Below are positions 1 to 14,189 of a DNA stretch of 64,000 nt, one piece after another (position 1 is the stretch's first letter; the number at the start of each line of letters is the position of its first letter). The stretch comes from Ascaris suum (taxonomy: Eukaryota; Nematoda; Chromadorea; Rhabditida; Ascarididae), in NCBI GenBank assembly GCA_013433145.1, contig CM024176.1, forward strand, positions 7,364,520 through 7,428,519, read 5' to 3'. The position numbers were made by a program, and so were the translations under genes. The notes under the pieces were generated by a model. That model worked only from the letters and a program-made list of their open reading frames with translations. It was not told where the DNA came from and did no database searches.

Positions 1-3000
1 ATGTGAATAGATTTTACGTAATCACGTATGACGTCATAAGAAGGACCACATTCTTCGAATAACTCAATGAAATATAGGATTCCTGGCGGCAATTATTTTT
101 CCACAGTAATCACAAAGTGGTCGAAATGTAAGTGGTAATTTAGTTGGCAGCTTAATTAAGCATTCACGACGTCAGTTTTGAGGTGCATTTTATAGTAGAC
201 TTGAGGTCGAATCATATACCACGTTTGCAGCACGGTTAAAAGAGCCACAAAAATTTTACTATATGCAAGAACTCGCTCTCAAGAAGACGCTTCTTGACTG
301 ATGATTTCGATTAATATCCGTTAGCTTGTAAACGCCTGCATAGCCTTATACGGAAATAAAGAGCATTCGATAAAAACGCTGACCCCGAAGCTGCCAGATG
401 TGACTGCGCACGAGAACGTTGAAAGAGAATAAAAAAGATATATGAAAGCCATTGAAAATCGACCGTTGTCAAGAAAAGCAACTGAATTAAGGTTCCATAA
501 TTTTGCTCTCCTCAGCAGTGCGCGTGCAAAAAGAAAGAAACGGATGAACAAGCAGTAGAATTAATTGTAATTAAGTGTGCAAATCAAATTACATTGGAAT
601 TTGTGCTCATCATTTGACAGGAACAGAGAAACACATAGTGCCATCACAATACGTAAGACCAGAAGTCATGCTCGGCCATTCATAGCAAACAGTATTGAAT
701 ATGCAAATTTGTTTGGCACATTAAGCAAGACAGCAAACGATCAATCGAATTCTAATCACATTTGCGGATCACTGATTTGCAGGCAAAGACAAAGTCATCA
801 AGTAGAATTAGCTATTTAAACTCAGGACGGAATTATTACGTAGATTATTGTATTAGGAGCCGTAAAAACCTGTGCAGTTACTTCGAAAAAAAGCGCAAAG
901 ATATGCCTGATCACGTGTCATAAACTGTTGCTACTTCCACACTTCAGCTTATCGCAAAAATCAGAAGTCCCCGGTTCAAGCTCTCAATCGATAGTCTGTT
1001 AGTGTTCGCAATCGTTTGTAAAACAAAACTGATCAGTATATTTCATGGCGTCTTTAAGTGTATGCAACTCATGTAACAGAATCGAGATGGAGAACAGGAA
1101 AAACGATATCATATGGTGAGTTCAACATCGGCGCGACAGATGCATAACCGCCAACGCAATATAGAAAGCCGAGAGGGTGTTTTAGTTGAAAGAGTTTCGG
1201 GATTGCAGCAATAAAACGCCTCGAAGGTGGTTTTACTCTCGCATCAACCTTATATTCGATCGTCTGACCCAGTATGTGCAAAATGCTGTGGCGCAGGTGC
1301 TCGAAAAGTCAGTGTTTTGCAGATTTCCCCAATTCTCTGCTCTCAATCACTCCGTTCTTTGTATTTCGTTCCGCTCACCCCCGCGATTTCAAAATAGGAG
1401 AAGGAATAACACTACTTTATAATATCCTCGGTCTTGAAGTGCTTGCTTCAAATTACTTGGGGGAAGCACAGGTATACACATAGAAGGCTGATATAATAAA
1501 AATGCTTTTTGGCAGATTTACACAAGTTAGAATGACGCCGGTCGAATTTCAGGAAATGAGATCGACGTCCTCGAGTAAATTGGAACAACTTCTTCGCCGA
1601 TTCATAACTCCGCTCCTCGACGACAGAATGAGAAGGCTGCTATGCACGAGAGGATTGTACAAAAAAATTCAGAACAAAGGATAGCCAAGTACTGTGTGAT
1701 GCCATTGCTGAACTTATGCTCACATCGAATTAGCCAACAATAACTTCTGAGGTCAAAAGCCTTAAATTTCTGGTCATGCCAGACACTGTCCATAACCGTC
1801 GGATCGTAGCTGCTTTCTCAAATTCTTCTTCAGGTCTCATGCAAAAGTAGTGAATGCCTCTCACAATGGATAAATGAATTCAATGAATGTAAAAGTAAAA
1901 CATTGTCGCTATCTTTTATTTTTAAGCAATGCTCCTACAACCACTAACTACTACACTATATAGCAGTTTTGCAAGCTGCTGAGGTGGATGCTATAGTGGA
2001 TGAGAGGACTTTTATAAGGTGTCGTCTTTATTATAAGAATCTCTGCTGTTAGTTTCAAAAATAATAGTTAATAACTGGGAAAGGAAGAAAAAGTGTTATT
2101 TGTAGTCTCCGTATTGTCATATTCATGCATTTCTCTATTATTTTCTATACCTACATAGTAAATCCACAGAAGTACTACATACGGAGCATGAGTACTGCAT
2201 TATCTGTCGTTGTTCCAGAATAAAAAATTGTTACATCGATAACTTCGTCAAATATATAAACGTAATAGAATAATTAAGAAGCTATAAGATTCGTTTCTGA
2301 ACGCAAAAACCGATGAACTCGATAAGTGGCTGACGAAATTGAATGAGCAAAATTTAGTGATGAACTGCACTCGCATAATCCATTAACTATTATATTTTCA
2401 GATTAAAGAACAGTAGGTGATCACCACGAAAATTCTGATTACAAATGTTGTGTGTTATCCATACTCCGAATTAAGGAACGAAACAAAAGCTGAACTGTTA
2501 AAGGACTGCTTATCGGATATTCCACCCGATTATTCTAGTAAGACGATGATGTTTCGATTCTAAGCAGAAACAATTCATGCAGTACAAGGAGGTAAGACAG
2601 TCGGAAAAGTTAGTCAAGCTGTTCAAGCTCTTATTCGAATCAACCGATGAAATGTCTGTTGCTCAGGGATCAACTTTTTGATGACTCACGATACTGACTG
2701 ATTCATTTCGAGGCATAAATATATGCCGTTATCATCGAAGAAAACGCAGGATTTCTTTGATGCTGAACGGTGCCACGTTGAGGAAGTAGTGAATACCTCG
2801 TAATCGTTTCCTCTTGCTAGCGAATGAAGATCAGGAAAATGTTCCTCACTGCAGTGATTAGAAATTGTGCATCCTTAACCAATGAAGGCTTGTAAAACGG
2901 CACTTAAAACATGTTTTATTCCCATTTCCCAACCCCTTCCCCTTCAAAGGAGATTCTTGGGCGCTGCATCTGTTGAAGAGAGGAGAGATATGCAAAAAAT

Positions 3001-5060
3001 CTTTCTTGTTTCAATGCGCATTATACGTAAATTAAGGCAAATTGCGACAACAATTCTGCGCAAACTGCAAACGTGCGATGAACAGAGTGAATGCTAACTG
3101 ATGCAGTGTCACAAGTTAGCAAAAAGAAGAAGCATTTGTTATGAAAGCTGCCGCGGTAACCCAGTTATCCAGCGTTCACCCGGTAGGAGAACTTCAAAGT
3201 TTGCATCTGTCTATACGCAATGTTTTCTCTGAGCGTCAATAAGGTAGTTTATTTCTGGGTCTGAAATAGACTGAGTACATAATAAAAAACCTGGAACAAG
3301 AACTATTCAATTGCAAAAACAAAACAAACTGTTTGTTTACTCGATTAGCCGCAAGAAATGTCATCAATATGGAGGATTGTGATGAGTGTCTGAGTGTTCA
3401 AACACAACACAACCATTTGTGCATAATTTAATTATCTAGTTATTTTCCTTTTGTTTGCAACCAAAATAATAATGTAACTAATTCATACATGGTGCGTTTG
3501 CATTAAGTTTAACTGCTACTTCCCTGTCTACAAAGCACCGAACAGAAAGTGATTCTCATCAAATTTCTCGCGGGCAACGAACAAAATACCTGAGATAAAA
3601 ATTCAAATAATTCTCGTCGAGCATTTTTCCATTCACATAAGTTGCATCCGCTTGATCTCTATTCCGAAAAAGAGCTCGGAAAAAAAGAAAATGCGAATTT
3701 TAAATGGTTACAAGAAAGCACACCTCAATCCTTTCACTCTATGAGGCAACTATTCATAGAAGTGATCGATCAGACGAGCAGAATGCAAGGCGCATATCGT
3801 GCTGCTTCCCCTTACATTTCGGCATTTTTTGAAAGTGACATTGCCCCCCGCAGGTAAGTTTTTTGAAAGAAGAAGACATTTATGTGCAAGCATAACAAAA
3901 ATTTAGCTGCAGTTAATTGGGCGTCCATAGGTTCAACAGCATACGACAATACCTAAAACAAAGCTCGTGGATAAAATCACAGAAAACCGCGTCTTCGCGC
4001 TTCTTCTACGTGACGTAAAAGATCGACGCACTGTAAGAATAGTCGATGGAGCTAGCTGTCGGCAGATTTTTATCTCAAACAAATTTTCGAGTATGGAAAA
4101 CTACACGTTCATTGATAAAATTTTTCTCATATTCTGAACAACGATAAAAATCTTGGGAAAATTATCATACATGGGGCACAAAATTAGAACAATTTTCATT
4201 TGCAAAATTGTTATTTCATCCTAATTTCTGTGACTCTATTTCGTTCAGTTTATGCAAATTTGCTAAGACACAAATTCCTTCTTGAATTTTTTATGGCATC
4301 CTTGCAGAAGTTAATTCTCTCTGCACTCGAATATCATTTGATATAACTTTGTTTGCGTACGTTAAGAATTTTTCACCTTGCTATTAAAAACGTATGCGTA
4401 CCACATCCGCTGATTAACGTTTCAATGGGTAATTTTTCAGCAACTTAATTTTTCATAAACGGACATTTTTCACAGAAATATTCAAAAAAGGAATTCGAAG
4501 CACATGGTAATTTATTTAATGTACTTCTCATCTATACGCTCAGTTAATAAAGCAAAATGTTGCGTGTTCATCTCTGAGTTAAACGATATATACGCAGCAA
4601 TGAACGCATAGATATCAATATATGCAAAAGGTGATTAAGATGAAGAAAACCGTTTGGAATCTGCGAGCAGATTTATTAATGCAGATGCATTTTAGGAGTC
4701 TCTTTGTGCTATGAGGTAATATTATTTTGCCATTCATTTTGATCAGCATATCGAGTAATAGAACGCGTTATTGGATTCTGCATGTGATTATATAGCAGAA
4801 AGAAATTTTCAAGAGTATATCGACGACGATTAAGGTAAATGGGAATTGCAAAATGAGAACCGGGCGAATTTGATTTTCATTCATCGGAAATGAATAATCT
4901 CGAAAATAGAAATATTACTACTCATCCAGAAAGAACTTTTCTATAATAGCTAAGAATCACATTGTAACTCGTTAGAAAATTCTCCTTTCATAACAGTGAA
5001 AGAATAGCACATGACCGTGGAAACATATGAATAATGAAATGTCGGCAAAAATTCTCGCCA
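1..5060. other. No recognisable gene, AT-rich intergenic DNA
   Basis: I see only short open frames of 60-80 codons on both strands, none resembling a known family, and no tRNA or rRNA signature. The longest (577-819 + and 3642-3857 +) have no domain motif and no flanking exon pattern. A gene with small unrecognisable exons cannot be excluded. Confidence 0.5.
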
Positions 5061-5076
5061 AAAATATTTCGGAGAT

Positions 5077-5480
5077 ATGAGCATCGTCGAACACAGAGGA
5101 GGCGGAAGTGGCAAAACGGTTACATTAATGAACGCTACGAATCCATTGGCTCTTACATATCATTCACAACGTTCATCAATGTGTTTAATCCTTTGTCCCG
5201 AAAGTAATTTAACAACGGTAATGAGAAGTTTTATTCGGGTGTCCGGACTTGCTGAAAAACTGTTCTAACATTTTGTCTCTTCGGATGGATGAAATTCGCA
5301 AGCAAAGGTATGGATATAGTCAAATCCTCAATGATCCCTCGTTGTTAGGCTTATCCAAAGCGGCGCCTAGTATGATATTTGACCGTTCGATTCGGCTTCT
5401 TTTTACGAACCAGAAGGATTTGGGCGAATACAGACTAGCGTATGGAAGAAATCAACGATATCCTGCCTTCTGATGACTAA
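5077..5480 (+). pseudogene. Possible helicase/NTPase relic with Walker-A-like motif
   Basis: The frame starting at 5077 encodes GGGSGKT, a P-loop-like string, followed about 25 residues later by LILCPESNLTTVMRSFI. This resembles the spacing of motif I and motif Ia in superfamily-1 helicases such as the UPF1-like group. The frame stops at 5266; reading appears to continue in other frames to about 5480 with stops (5249-5473 holds one further short open frame). No DExx box or later helicase motif was found downstream. The assignment is by eye. It could be a fragment of a mobile-element helicase, a decayed gene, or chance. Confidence 0.3.
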
Positions 5481-6079
5481 AAGGAAACTGAAAATTATAA
5501 CAATGGGCATCAGCGCAGTGATTGGTAGGCTTCACAATATGGAATAGATATTTCAAGAAAACAATATAGGTAACTCGTGCTAACAATAACTTACAGGTGA
5601 AGTGAACATTTCAAGCGAATAAAGAAACCCTTTTCTGAAAACTTTGCGAATTGCCTATGTTGATGGGAAGGCAACTGTAATGACAATTGCGTTAATATAA
5701 TGCGTTCAGTAGTTGGAAGGTATTGGTGAAAAGAGAAGAGATCGCTAACTTTATCAGTGAGTAAGTGAGCGTAGATTTGTCATGCATCGCATGCATGAGA
5801 GATAAATTTCTAGTGAACGTGATCGTAAAAGCATTGATGGCGAAAATGAGCGAATAGTGATGAGTGTCATATCAGCGATCGACAACACGGACAGACGAAA
5901 CTGTCAGGAGAACTATCGCCGACCATTTATCAAAATCTTTATGGAAATCAAATTATACATGAGAAGTTGCTTACGCGGTTTCACAGACCTCTTCGAGCTG
6001 CACTTTAAGAAATCGAAGGGAATGCCCTTTTGTCCAAGAAAATCCCTTTGTTTTCAGGATGTATTCATTCCCTAGCTCT

Positions 6080-9000
6080 CACGTTTCACAGGAAATAAGA
6101 CGCTCGAATGCACGATTTCCACGCGCGTCTCAATGACTTCGGAGATAAAGTGAAGGATAACAGGCTTACTTGATATAAGAGCGATCACCGGAGAGCAAAG
6201 GAATTAGTTTCATCGTCTGTTGACGTAGGAGGAAACCAGTAGTGGTGAAAGGGCGCAATGTGGCATGTTTCGCATTGGTGCCGTTCACCTCGAATGCCAC
6301 AAAATTATGCCTCATTTTGTATTAATTATCGATTGTCTCGATGAGGTAGTTCACCAATAACTTGCTATCCGTATATATGAGCCACATCTCCAAAGATAAT
6401 GCGCATCGTCCATACTATCGTTATGCGACAACAGCTCATCTATGGTATATGATCATCGAATGCACATTCTGCAACGTATTCAGCGTCAAACGAAAGAAAA
6501 CGCATGTGAAATATATTATATATACGGTTACTGCGCATTATGCGTCCTGACGTTGTGAAGAAAATGATAAACGATAACATTTCAACGTTCATTAGCGGCC
6601 ATAACCCCCCTATAATCAATAGTCTATGAATGCAGTCTTATTATTCGAAATGAATCTATGAATCGAACCCTCATATCCTATACAATATCAAAAAATCCTA
6701 CACAACGACAAAAATCTACGAGAGAAAGGGCGAATATTTCACTGTTGCATTAAGTAGGGAATTCATGAGAGCATTAAATTGATGTGCCGCAACAACTTTA
6801 GACAAACGCCTACTGTGGTTGAGCAGCACGTTGGGTGAGCTCGTTGTGCGAGGATGGTCGAGCAATGTGAATTCCCACGTCTAATTAGTTCTAAAAAATA
6901 TAAAATTTCAGGACGAAATCGCTGTCTTGAGTAGATAACTGCACTGGAATTTGATATGAGCAATCGGCGATGCTCTAATGAAAGGGTTTCTCGTGATTTT
7001 TTCGTAATGATTAGGAGTCACGAATAGGATAGTCTTTAAACGAACATGAAAATGCGCCAGACATAGAAAAAACGTTTCACAATTCAATACAAAGGGCCAA
7101 CTGCTTGTATAAATGCCATAAAAGATGAGCAAGGAGGAATAATTGCAGAGTGATGGGGCAAACTCAGTGCGGTTTATGATATCGCTTTAGCTGAAGTTTC
7201 TTAAACTGGGAATGCTTTGCTTCCGCATTAAATGGAAACCTTTGAAATATTTCAGGTGTTTGATTTGATGCACTTCATGGAGTGCATAAAATATGCGGCA
7301 AAGACAAGTCAAATAAATGAGTTTTCACAGAAATGGTTTATGAGATAGAAGGAGTGCACTTAAGGTTGTTATGAATTTTGCCAAACAAACGTCGCTTCGC
7401 GACGAATTTGACGCGGTAAAGACCAATTTTTCGACAGAGGCATTCAAATTTGAGCCGTGCAACTAGTAGCTCTGATGAGTTTATCGCAAAAAAATGACAC
7501 ATGAAATTAGCATCGCTAAAGCAATTTTCTAGTTTTTATGTGCAAACTCGCATCTCATCTTTGATTGTTACTGTTCACAAAAAAAGTAATCAGGATCAGT
7601 TTAAGAGTATGTAAATTTTAAACTTTTTATTACAACTTCCAATTTATAACGCAGTAACCCAAGGTCAAAAAAAGCGATGATGCTATCGTCGCAATTTGAT
7701 CAAAAAAAATCGGGTGAATGCATTCGGTCGAGTAGCTTTAGAGAAGTTTCTTAGATAAAGTCGAAGCAATCTTCCACTCCACAGTAGAAACTATATATGT
7801 GAGATAGCTTTTGCACTAAATAAATAAATGCCACCGGATAAAACCACTGATTTTGCGCTACCTGAACCCGCCTAAGAGGTGAGAGGATGCAGAACACCAA
7901 CAGACAGTGGCATTGTGGTCCAAATAGTCAAAGCGTGCCGGTATCGCGAGCGATTCGGCTATTCGTAACTGACGAAGCGAACGAATTCGCTTTCGATTTT
8001 GTGGATTGTTCCTCCATTGCTGAGACGCATTTTTGCATTTGTTCAATTCGTCGTGTACAAGGATTGAAAGGCGGCTGCAACGTGTGTTTCTTCAGGAGGT
8101 ATTCCTGCAACCGAGGGAGAGGTGGAGAGCAAAAACATGAACAAAGGAGAGTGAAGGTTGCAGCAGTAAATGGGATGAAGAAAGAGTAAAGAAAAGTGGA
8201 AAACGGTGAATATAATTGTCAGAGGAAAATGTTGCTTCTTTAGCTCTACTTTATTCTACTGCGGGTTGCTCTACTGCTCTTGGCTGTATGACTACCATTC
8301 CTGACGACTACCATTTCTAGCGGGTATCTAGTCCAATCTATTACTCACCGTTGTTTTTGCTCCTTTTGGTCGATCCAGTTTACTTTTCCTCGCTTCCACT
8401 TTCTTTCTCTTCTGTTTTTGATCACTGTCCCTACTCCAACTGCAAAGAATTTCTTCAGAATTAAACGCGCAATGCAATTTATTTTTTCAATCCGCAATGC
8501 TGACGAAGTGAAGAGACATCGAGCAATTCACGCAGAGTGGTTGTCTTCAGCAATATACAATGAGAAGAATTTTCCATCGAAGTCGTCTGCCCCACCAGAA
8601 AAAGACGACGATATTTAAACATTCACTGAAATAATGCTATCGAAGGTGCTTTAAAAAACCAAAGAATCCGTGATGCTAAACGCTCGCGTGATAATCATTC
8701 CGAAAGAATGTGAAAATGGCAAAAAAAGGAATAGACATGCAAGAACTGAATCGTAATATGTTATCGCAGAAAGATTTCACTGGGAAAATTGGCAGAAGCA
8801 TTTCAACGGGCGACAACATTCACCTATACATTAGGTTGTAAATTGCGATAACTAATTCCCTGTAAAGCGTTCGAGAGAATTTCACAAAAAACCTATCAGA
8901 AAGAAAGATGCTACTATAAAAAAAAAGTGATTGCAACGAAATCAAAAGTTCGCAAGCAGATTAAACGGAATGACTTTAAGAAGTTCGAGAAATTTCATGG

Positions 9001-12000
9001 AACTAATCATTGCATCGAAAATGCTGAAAACCACCGAAGCAGAATATCACAAATATTTGCCATGAATGTAATCCTAGCATTAAGTGTGAAGAAAAAACAT
9101 TTAAGCGAGAAGTAACTTTTTTTTTTGTTGAAAAGACGTATAATTTTTGGCTTTTCCATTACAATGAAGAAAACGTAATTTGGAGAGCATTTTTCATCGG
9201 CGACATCGACAAACAACTTATGAGTTATTTTGTTAGAGAATCTCTTCAAGAAATTCGTTTAAGAGATCGCATGCACTTTTTTTCTTGGCAATTCATTTTG
9301 TTCGACTTTCATCGGTTATTCCATATTGAATCACGTTGATGAATTCGAGTGAAATCAATTATACATTTCTCTTATCTCACTTAAACTGATCTAATATATA
9401 TCATTATGTGTGATACAACCAAGAAATGTTGGCATAAAATTGTTTTATGACGATTAGTCACTCATTTGCTTCGTTTCATAATGTGCCACGTTGGAGATCT
9501 CTAAACCCACAGGAATGCACATATGTAGCGAAAGTAATTACCGACGAGCGCAAAAAAACGAAGAAAATTTTGATGAGGAGCTACGCGCGTGCTAGATTTA
9601 AAAAACAAAAAAAACAACTGCTTCGCTCTCGGTTTCTATAGCGAGAATACTACTAAGGATGATGCAGTGGCATATCAAATGACTGATTAAAAAGTGATGC
9701 ATGAAATCTACTGCACTCAAACTAATGTGTGCCATAGGCCAATATTTGTTGGATATCTCACACCGCTAAGGTAAAAAGGAAATTATAAACGCCAAATGTA
9801 AAATGACTGATGTGCCGACTTGCAGTTTGCGAAAGTGTACTATCTTCACATTCCATCGCGGTACTCTGACATCAAATAAAGGATCATCCATATACGTTTC
9901 TTATTCCAGCGAATGATACCTACAACAGGACAACAGGATGTAACCATGCGCAAACCATCAAGGAATCGGTTGACACGGTTTTTCGCTTCCGAATGGTAAT
10001 TCACCATGGAAAAAACTTCAAGTTCTCTGAAATATCGGGCAAGAACATGCCTTTTTGCTTAATGAAATCTTCAGATGAAGCATGAAGCTCACGCGAGGTT
10101 TAATTTTGGTTTGCAAAATTCTGCAAAGTGAATTGCGTGAATTAAAACGATTTCCTTTATTCATGACAACTTAAAAACATTTTTGAAGGCAAAAATTTAT
10201 GAGCGAATCTAGCACACTCAACCGCTTTTTTGACCTTTTCATCATTAAGGATGAAGAAACATACCTACGCCTTGCAAGATGCGCAATGTGAACAAACATA
10301 ATAAGACGTAGCTGCCACCCGGATAAGAGGACACCCAGCGAAGTAAGAATATTGTACTTTCGTGAGTATAGAACCGCCCTTCAATAAGGACCCCTAGTCC
10401 TTTGAGACGTCGCAAAAACTAAACATCCTTAACGGTTAGCGGCCCTCTTGAAGTGATCCAGAAAGACAGGTGAAATGAGATCAAAACACAAATCCGAAAA
10501 GATAAAAAAGGATCACTAACTGGAAGATATATAGTATTTCAGTTCATTCCAGAATTTGGAAATAGTTTTCTTTGCGAAAAAAATTGTTTGAATATGTGGA
10601 GGAATGTTTAGGTGGATGAATGATTGCATCAGTGCAATGTCACATCATATGAATAGGTGCTTCGAAGAAAACAAAAAAGTGAAGTAAGCTTGAGCGAGCA
10701 TCTTAAGACATGAACTCAGGGATTTCGTCAAGGATAAAATTTTCTAATTAGCATGAGACCGGTGGAAAAAAGACGAATAGAATGAATTCTTTCGAGAAAT
10801 CTCTTTGCATGATGTGTATTTGAAATGTTGATTATGAATAATTGCTGAATTTCAACAGAGAACACTAATGGACTGCTTATGATCGATGAAAACTGAGATT
10901 AAAGGCAGATAACGTTAATGTTCATTTTCATTGATTATTCAAAAACAATAGCCCTCAGGTTTCGATTTAAAGATACTGAGTTTATTTTGAATGAGAAATG
11001 GTTAACCAGCAGGAAGTATGCTACTCAACATTTTATAATTTGATGATGTTACTGAGCTTACTTGCGAGCCTAGCAAGAATGTGCAAAATGTACTGCAGAG
11101 GTCGAAAAATATACCACCTAACGGATAAACCGACCGAGGAGAATAAATAATGAAAGAAGAAAAGGAGAAGAGAAATCAACGAAGAAAAGCAAAATCAACA
11201 ACATGTCATAACGTAGAAAGTAGCAGTTATTTACAGAAAGCAACGAGCTAAGTAAGAACATAAATAAACGAGAATAAGGGTAAACGGAGAGAGGTGTAAC
11301 GTTCATTTGATGAAGTCCGTGCGCACAATTTCGTAAAAGTTATTTCTGAGGGCTTAAGGGGAGGGGGGGGGGGGGGGGAGGACAGAGGAGAGTGAGTGAT
11401 GAAAACTTCAGATGAAACGCTTTCAGTGCTTGGCTTTCGTGCATGTTCTAAACTCGAATTTCTGATATGGAAAATGATGCGCACAAATCTCGTCGAAAAT
11501 CGAGACAGCGATTCAGTACTCGTTCAAAAGAATCCCTATAATGAGGCAAATCATCGCTTGTTAACACCGATATTCTCCAATAAATTTTATAGCTAATGAG
11601 GGAGCACAGCTTCTGTGCAACGAATTCCCAAATGTTCGTTTCAGATCGGCACTATATGCAAAAATAGGTATGTAAGCTTCATAACCTGCCAACCGAAGCA
11701 GAAATGAAACGCCGAAAAAATCGCTTCTGCACCAATCCGCTTCTCGGTATCTTTGAACATTTTAATGGGATGAAAGAAGTGGTAGAGATTTCTGAAACGT
11801 TGACGGCCATTGCTGATAAATATATTTGTAAGGAGTATCAATGAGTCAGTTTGATTGCATGAAGCATTGACGACAGAAGAAAAAAAAACGATCAAAAGAT
11901 CTACGAAGCCAGCTATGAGCGTTGTCACTAATCGCGAATCGCATCATAGCGCGTCGCTGGAACCGTTGCACAACAAAAAGAGGCTAGCCACCTCAAAGGC

Positions 12001-12479
12001 GTCAGCGACGAGCAGAAGTCGAGGTGCATCAAGCGGAAATAGAGACCGTCAAGCGGAAATGGCAACGTAAAAACGAGATGGCACAGTGGAAGCAAGATGG
12101 CGTCAGATGCGACGGAAGAAATAGAAGGCGGAAGTGGGCCACGCAACGGAAGAGAGGCCCCTGATCAGGAGCTCAAGGGGGGCTACTTCGCGTCGAGTAA
12201 CTGACTGTACCGGCGTTCCTTTCGTCTTCCCTACTGCCTTCCCCCTCCTTATTCCGACCATACTCTACATATTTTGACGGTCAACGCCGCACACTATGCT
12301 ACTCTCGTCATTGATTCTGCGTAAATTCTCCGGTTGCATCGACCGCACGAGATATTGAGTTAGTGAACGTAATTCACTTGTACTCTTAGTTTGAGTGAAG
12401 AACTCTTTAATCAGTACATGGGGGCTCAGGCAACAACATAACCGTAACCACTCACGGCATCCATCACGTTTCAAGCCTC
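6080..12479. other. No recognisable gene
   Basis: Short open frames only. The longest (7887-8189 +, 100 codons) has antisense open frames over the same bases and no recognisable domain. A 15-base G run sits at 11364-11378. The stretch just upstream of the retrotransposon relic (about 11,850-12,480) has more balanced composition and may include the element's degenerate 5' leader, but I could not find an LTR pair. Confidence 0.5.
11364..11378. repeat. Poly-G tract (15 G)
   Basis: Uninterrupted run of 15 guanines on the + strand within a purine-rich stretch (11,355-11,395). One of four such mononucleotide G/C tracts in this window. Confidence 0.95.
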
Positions 12480-12539
12480 CCTAAAAGTGAAATCGAACTT
12501 GCTAAAAGCTCTGCGACCAGCATACGTTCCCCCAGTTTG

Positions 12540-13470
12540 TGTGACGCTGCAGCTGATCCTGAGCCCAAGCGGTATTCAAAACAGCTCTTTTACAAGTAGA
12601 AGCCCAAGCAGCTACGCACTGCAAATGAGGAAGCAAATAAAGCCTCCATCTATCAAAGTGTCACAGAAGCGCCCGACAATTTTCTAACCATACTAGGTGA
12701 AGCTCGAAATGTATTTGGCCTCCTCAACATTGCTAAATTGAATCTCGAGCTTCAAATAAGCCCGACAGTTTCGTCTAGCGGTAGAGTCCTTATGGGAAAC
12801 TCCACGCCGTTGCTTTAAGCGCAGCCGCACCCTCCTATAAATGCGATGCAATTGCCGAGATTGCAAATCCCGAAACTCGACGGACAGTATCGTAAAGGCC
12901 ACAAATTTGGGCCACGTTCCGCACACAGCTGACTTTCAACCACTCGCAGAAATTGAAAAACTTTTATATCCGCTGTCTTATCTCGAAGGCAAAGCGCTAG
13001 AGGCAGATGCAGCCTGGAGCGTCCGAAAGCTGAGCAGCAAACTCAAGCAAACGTCTGCGTTCGGGAGACCCGCATTAGCGAAACGACAAGCCGAAAGGAA
13101 AGGCAAAGAGCGTGACTCTACCCGACAGGTATGTGCATTTTGCAATGAAGCACATTGGGTCGATGCTTGCCCACATTTTGCCATTTTAAGGAGAGGTTTG
13201 ATGGGCGCGGCAAATATGGCCTTTGTTTCCAGTGCATCAGAGATGTACACAATCAAAACGATTGTAGATGAAATGTATCCTGCTACCATTACAAGCGCAA
13301 GGGACATCCAACGGCACTCTGCAAAACGTGGACCGATCTCACCAGGGGAAAGAGGAGAACCCTCGCGGAGAGGCCCAAGCTCAGGCGTTTCGAACCGTGA
13401 CGGCTATTGCGACACCAGAACAGCAAGCGCGAGACAGAAAAGTGTTACTCCTGCCACCATTGTCTAGGTC
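12540..13470 (+). pseudogene. gag: BEL/Pao gag relic with zinc knuckles
   Basis: Gag-like sequence spread over several frames. The motif LPRLQIPKLDGQY (about 12,848-12,890) matches the BEL gag signature that precedes a tryptophan/phenylalanine-rich stretch. EKLLYPLSYLEGKALEA (about 12,955-13,005) matches the conserved SYLEG box. A CX2CX3HX4C zinc knuckle (CAFCNEAHWVDAC) lies at 13,135-13,173. Two more knuckle-like units (beginning CFQC near 13,224, and CYHYKRKGHPTALC near 13,279) lie in another frame and are separated by a TGA. At least two frameshifts and several stops break the gene. Confidence 0.85.
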
Positions 13471-13500
13471 AGAGGCGATGCACCACACACGAAAACGATC

Positions 13501-13923
13501 ATAGTGCCCGTGCTATTTGACGTTGGGAGCGAAAGCTCATTTATCACGGAAGAAATAGTCCAGCAATTAGGCATCGAAGCAGCACGCAACAAACCGTTGA
13601 TTGTTGACAGATTTGGTGGGACGCACACTACGCACTGCACGTCTGCGCGCGTCAAATTGAAAATGAAGCGCACTGACGGACGGCTCTTCACCATGTTCGC
13701 GAACTCAGTACCAAAACTGGTTAGCGAAATTGCAGTCGCCAAGCTAACGGGCAAAATGCTATGGCAGATTCGTTCAACACGGAACATCACCCTACCGACG
13801 GTTATGGTCAAACCGCAGATCCTCCTGGGCGCGATTATTTTCACGAAATCTTCAGAGAAAGTTCTCAACAAAGCTGCCGTCGGGATTCCATTTGGTACGC
13901 ACTTGTCTAGGCGACACGATTAG
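13501..13923 (+). pseudogene. BEL/Pao aspartic protease relic
   Basis: An open frame of 139 codons from 13504 encodes a retroviral-type aspartic protease region: VLFDVGSESSFITEEIVQQL resembles the usual L-D-[S/T]-G-S-x-x-S-F-I motif. The catalytic Thr/Ser after Asp is Val here, which would be expected to impair activity. Later in the frame MVKPQILLGAIIF corresponds to the I-L-[I/L]-G-[A/x]-D stretch near the flap/dimer region, with the Asp lost. The frame ends at a TAG at 13,921. It follows the gag relic and precedes the RT. Confidence 0.85.
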
Positions 13924-14189
13924 GGGACAGGGACGCAGTAAGCGGTATGGTGCCTCTTCAAAGGTGAAACCCTCGAACCGTTACTGTTGCAACATGGCCA
14001 ATGTAAAGGACGAGCTGGAAAAGTTTTGGTCGCTGGAGCTCGTAGGAGTTCTTGAACCCCTCTACAAACGGATGACGACCTCGCCATGAAATGGCTCAAC
14101 TAAAGCATCACCTTCAAGGATGGCGCTACTGCTGCGGTCGGCCATGAAAGGATGATGGAAGCAAGCTTGATAACAATTTTGGCCTTTAT
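13924..14189 (+). pseudogene. BEL/Pao protease-RT linker relic
   Basis: The linker between protease and RT keeps the conserved ELEKFWSLELVGV string (about 14,010-14,050). In BEL/Pao elements this short acidic/aromatic box precedes the RT fingers. The frame then breaks (TGA at about 14,087) and the RT proper resumes in another frame with NFGLYLGRPKTSLKRL near 14,170. Confidence 0.75.

Noticed and set aside
12978..13307. Minus-strand frames opposite the retrotransposon gag
   Set aside because: Shadows of the + strand gag relic, which has clear zinc knuckle and SYLEG motifs.
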